From NCBI GenBank assembly GCA_913043015.1, contig CAJWKX010000012.1:1-14378 (forward strand): a stretch of DNA of 14,378 bases, given 5' to 3'. Position 1 is the stretch's first letter, and each line of letters begins with the position of its first letter. Below the pieces are notes generated by a model. The model did no database searches. It was not told the DNA's origin and saw only the letters and a program-made list of their open reading frames with translations. The position numbers were made by a program, and so were the translations under genes. This DNA comes from an uncultured Candidatus Pelagibacter sp. GTDB taxonomy: Bacteria; Pseudomonadota; Alphaproteobacteria; Pelagibacterales; Pelagibacteraceae. Positions 14,098 to 14,378 of the stretch are shown here, in pieces.

Positions 14098-14378
14098 AAC
14101 ATCGCCATCTTTTACAATACAATCTTTTCCTTCTAAACGCATTTTTCCATTATCTTTAGAATTTAACCAACCATTATTTTGGACAAAATCATTATAAGAA
14201 ACTGTTTCAGATCTTATAAATCCTTTTTCAAAATCAGTGTGTATAATGCCAGCAGCTTTTATAGCTGTGCAATTTTTAGGAATTGTCCAAGCTCTAGATT
14301 CATCTGGTCCAGAAGTAAAAAAGGTTTCAAGCTGAAGAAGTTCATATCCTTTTTTGATTAGAATGCTTAATCCTGTAT
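14074..14378 (-). CDS. ychF: Redox-regulated ATPase YchF, C-terminal part (partial)
   Basis: Reading the minus strand from the right edge gives about 100 codons ending in a TGA at 14076-14074. Recognisable pieces are [57 protein letters not shown] and, at the end, [20 protein letters not shown] followed by NT. This is the TGS-like C-terminal domain of YchF/OLA1, a universally conserved P-loop ATPase that associates with ribosomes and affects stress responses and translation initiation. The N-terminal G domain lies outside the window, so the ATP-binding motifs cannot be checked. The stop lies inside petC, so the two genes converge with a 24-bp overlap and no terminator space. Confidence 0.93.
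   Translation of the reverse strand, partial: TGLSILIKKGYELLQLETFFTSGPDESRAWTIPKNCTAIKAAGIIHTDFEKGFIRSETVSYNDFVQNNGWLNSKDNGKMRLEGKDCIVKDGDVLNFRFNT

Noticed and set aside
14179..14361. Plus-strand open frame of 60 codons after petC
   Set aside because: The opposite strand encodes the conserved C-terminus of YchF over the same bases.

Overview
The window looks like chromosomal core DNA from a streamlined marine alphaproteobacterium of the SAR11 clade (Pelagibacterales). The evidence is the very low GC content, AT-rich and Lys/Asn/Ile-rich proteins, almost no intergenic space (most gaps are 0 to 11 bp, several genes overlap by ATGA), and gene neighbourhoods typical of Alphaproteobacteria: mutY / DUF721 / DsbA-like / smc, rnhB-ccrM, TPR protein-ispE, and petABC. 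No mobile element, CRISPR array, phage gene or defence cluster was found, and no stretch over 100 bp lacks a gene.

Layout. (1) Positions 1-1164, minus strand: a DUF721/DciA-like protein, a DsbA-like lipoprotein and the first codons of smc (running off the left edge) form one tightly packed unit. (2) 1165-3287, plus strand: mutY and an FAD-dependent monooxygenase overlap by ATGA. The start codons of mutY and the DUF721 gene abut back to back in a single CATATG. (3) 3284-5719, minus strand: a family-4-type uracil-DNA glycosylase, rnhB and ccrM. The 76-bp gap before ccrM carries a plausible sigma-70 promoter with two GANTC sites in and around its spacer and a third just upstream. (4) 5731-9656, plus strand: a secreted TPR protein, ispE, tRNA-Gln(UUG) and a CCA-adding/poly(A) polymerase family gene that starts 3 nt after the CCA end of the tRNA. 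(5) 9668-11471, minus strand: trmL, hemF and greA. (6) 11537-14097, plus strand: petA, petB and petC, encoding the complete cytochrome bc1 complex. (7) 14074-14378, minus strand: the C-terminal part of ychF, overlapping the end of petC tail to tail by 24 bp.

Functional themes are DNA maintenance (MutY, UDG, RNase HII, CcrM, SMC, DciA-like), RNA and translation (tRNA-Gln, CCA enzyme, TrmL, GreA, YchF), isoprenoid and haem synthesis (IspE, HemF), and aerobic respiration (bc1). I see no wholly new system. The best leads are the methylation-site architecture of the ccrM promoter, the loss of iron-sulfur ligands in the UDG, the altered 8-oxoG recognition loop of MutY, and three junctions so tight that they constrain transcription or translation starts (mutY/DUF721, tRNA-Gln/CCA enzyme, UDG/TPR).
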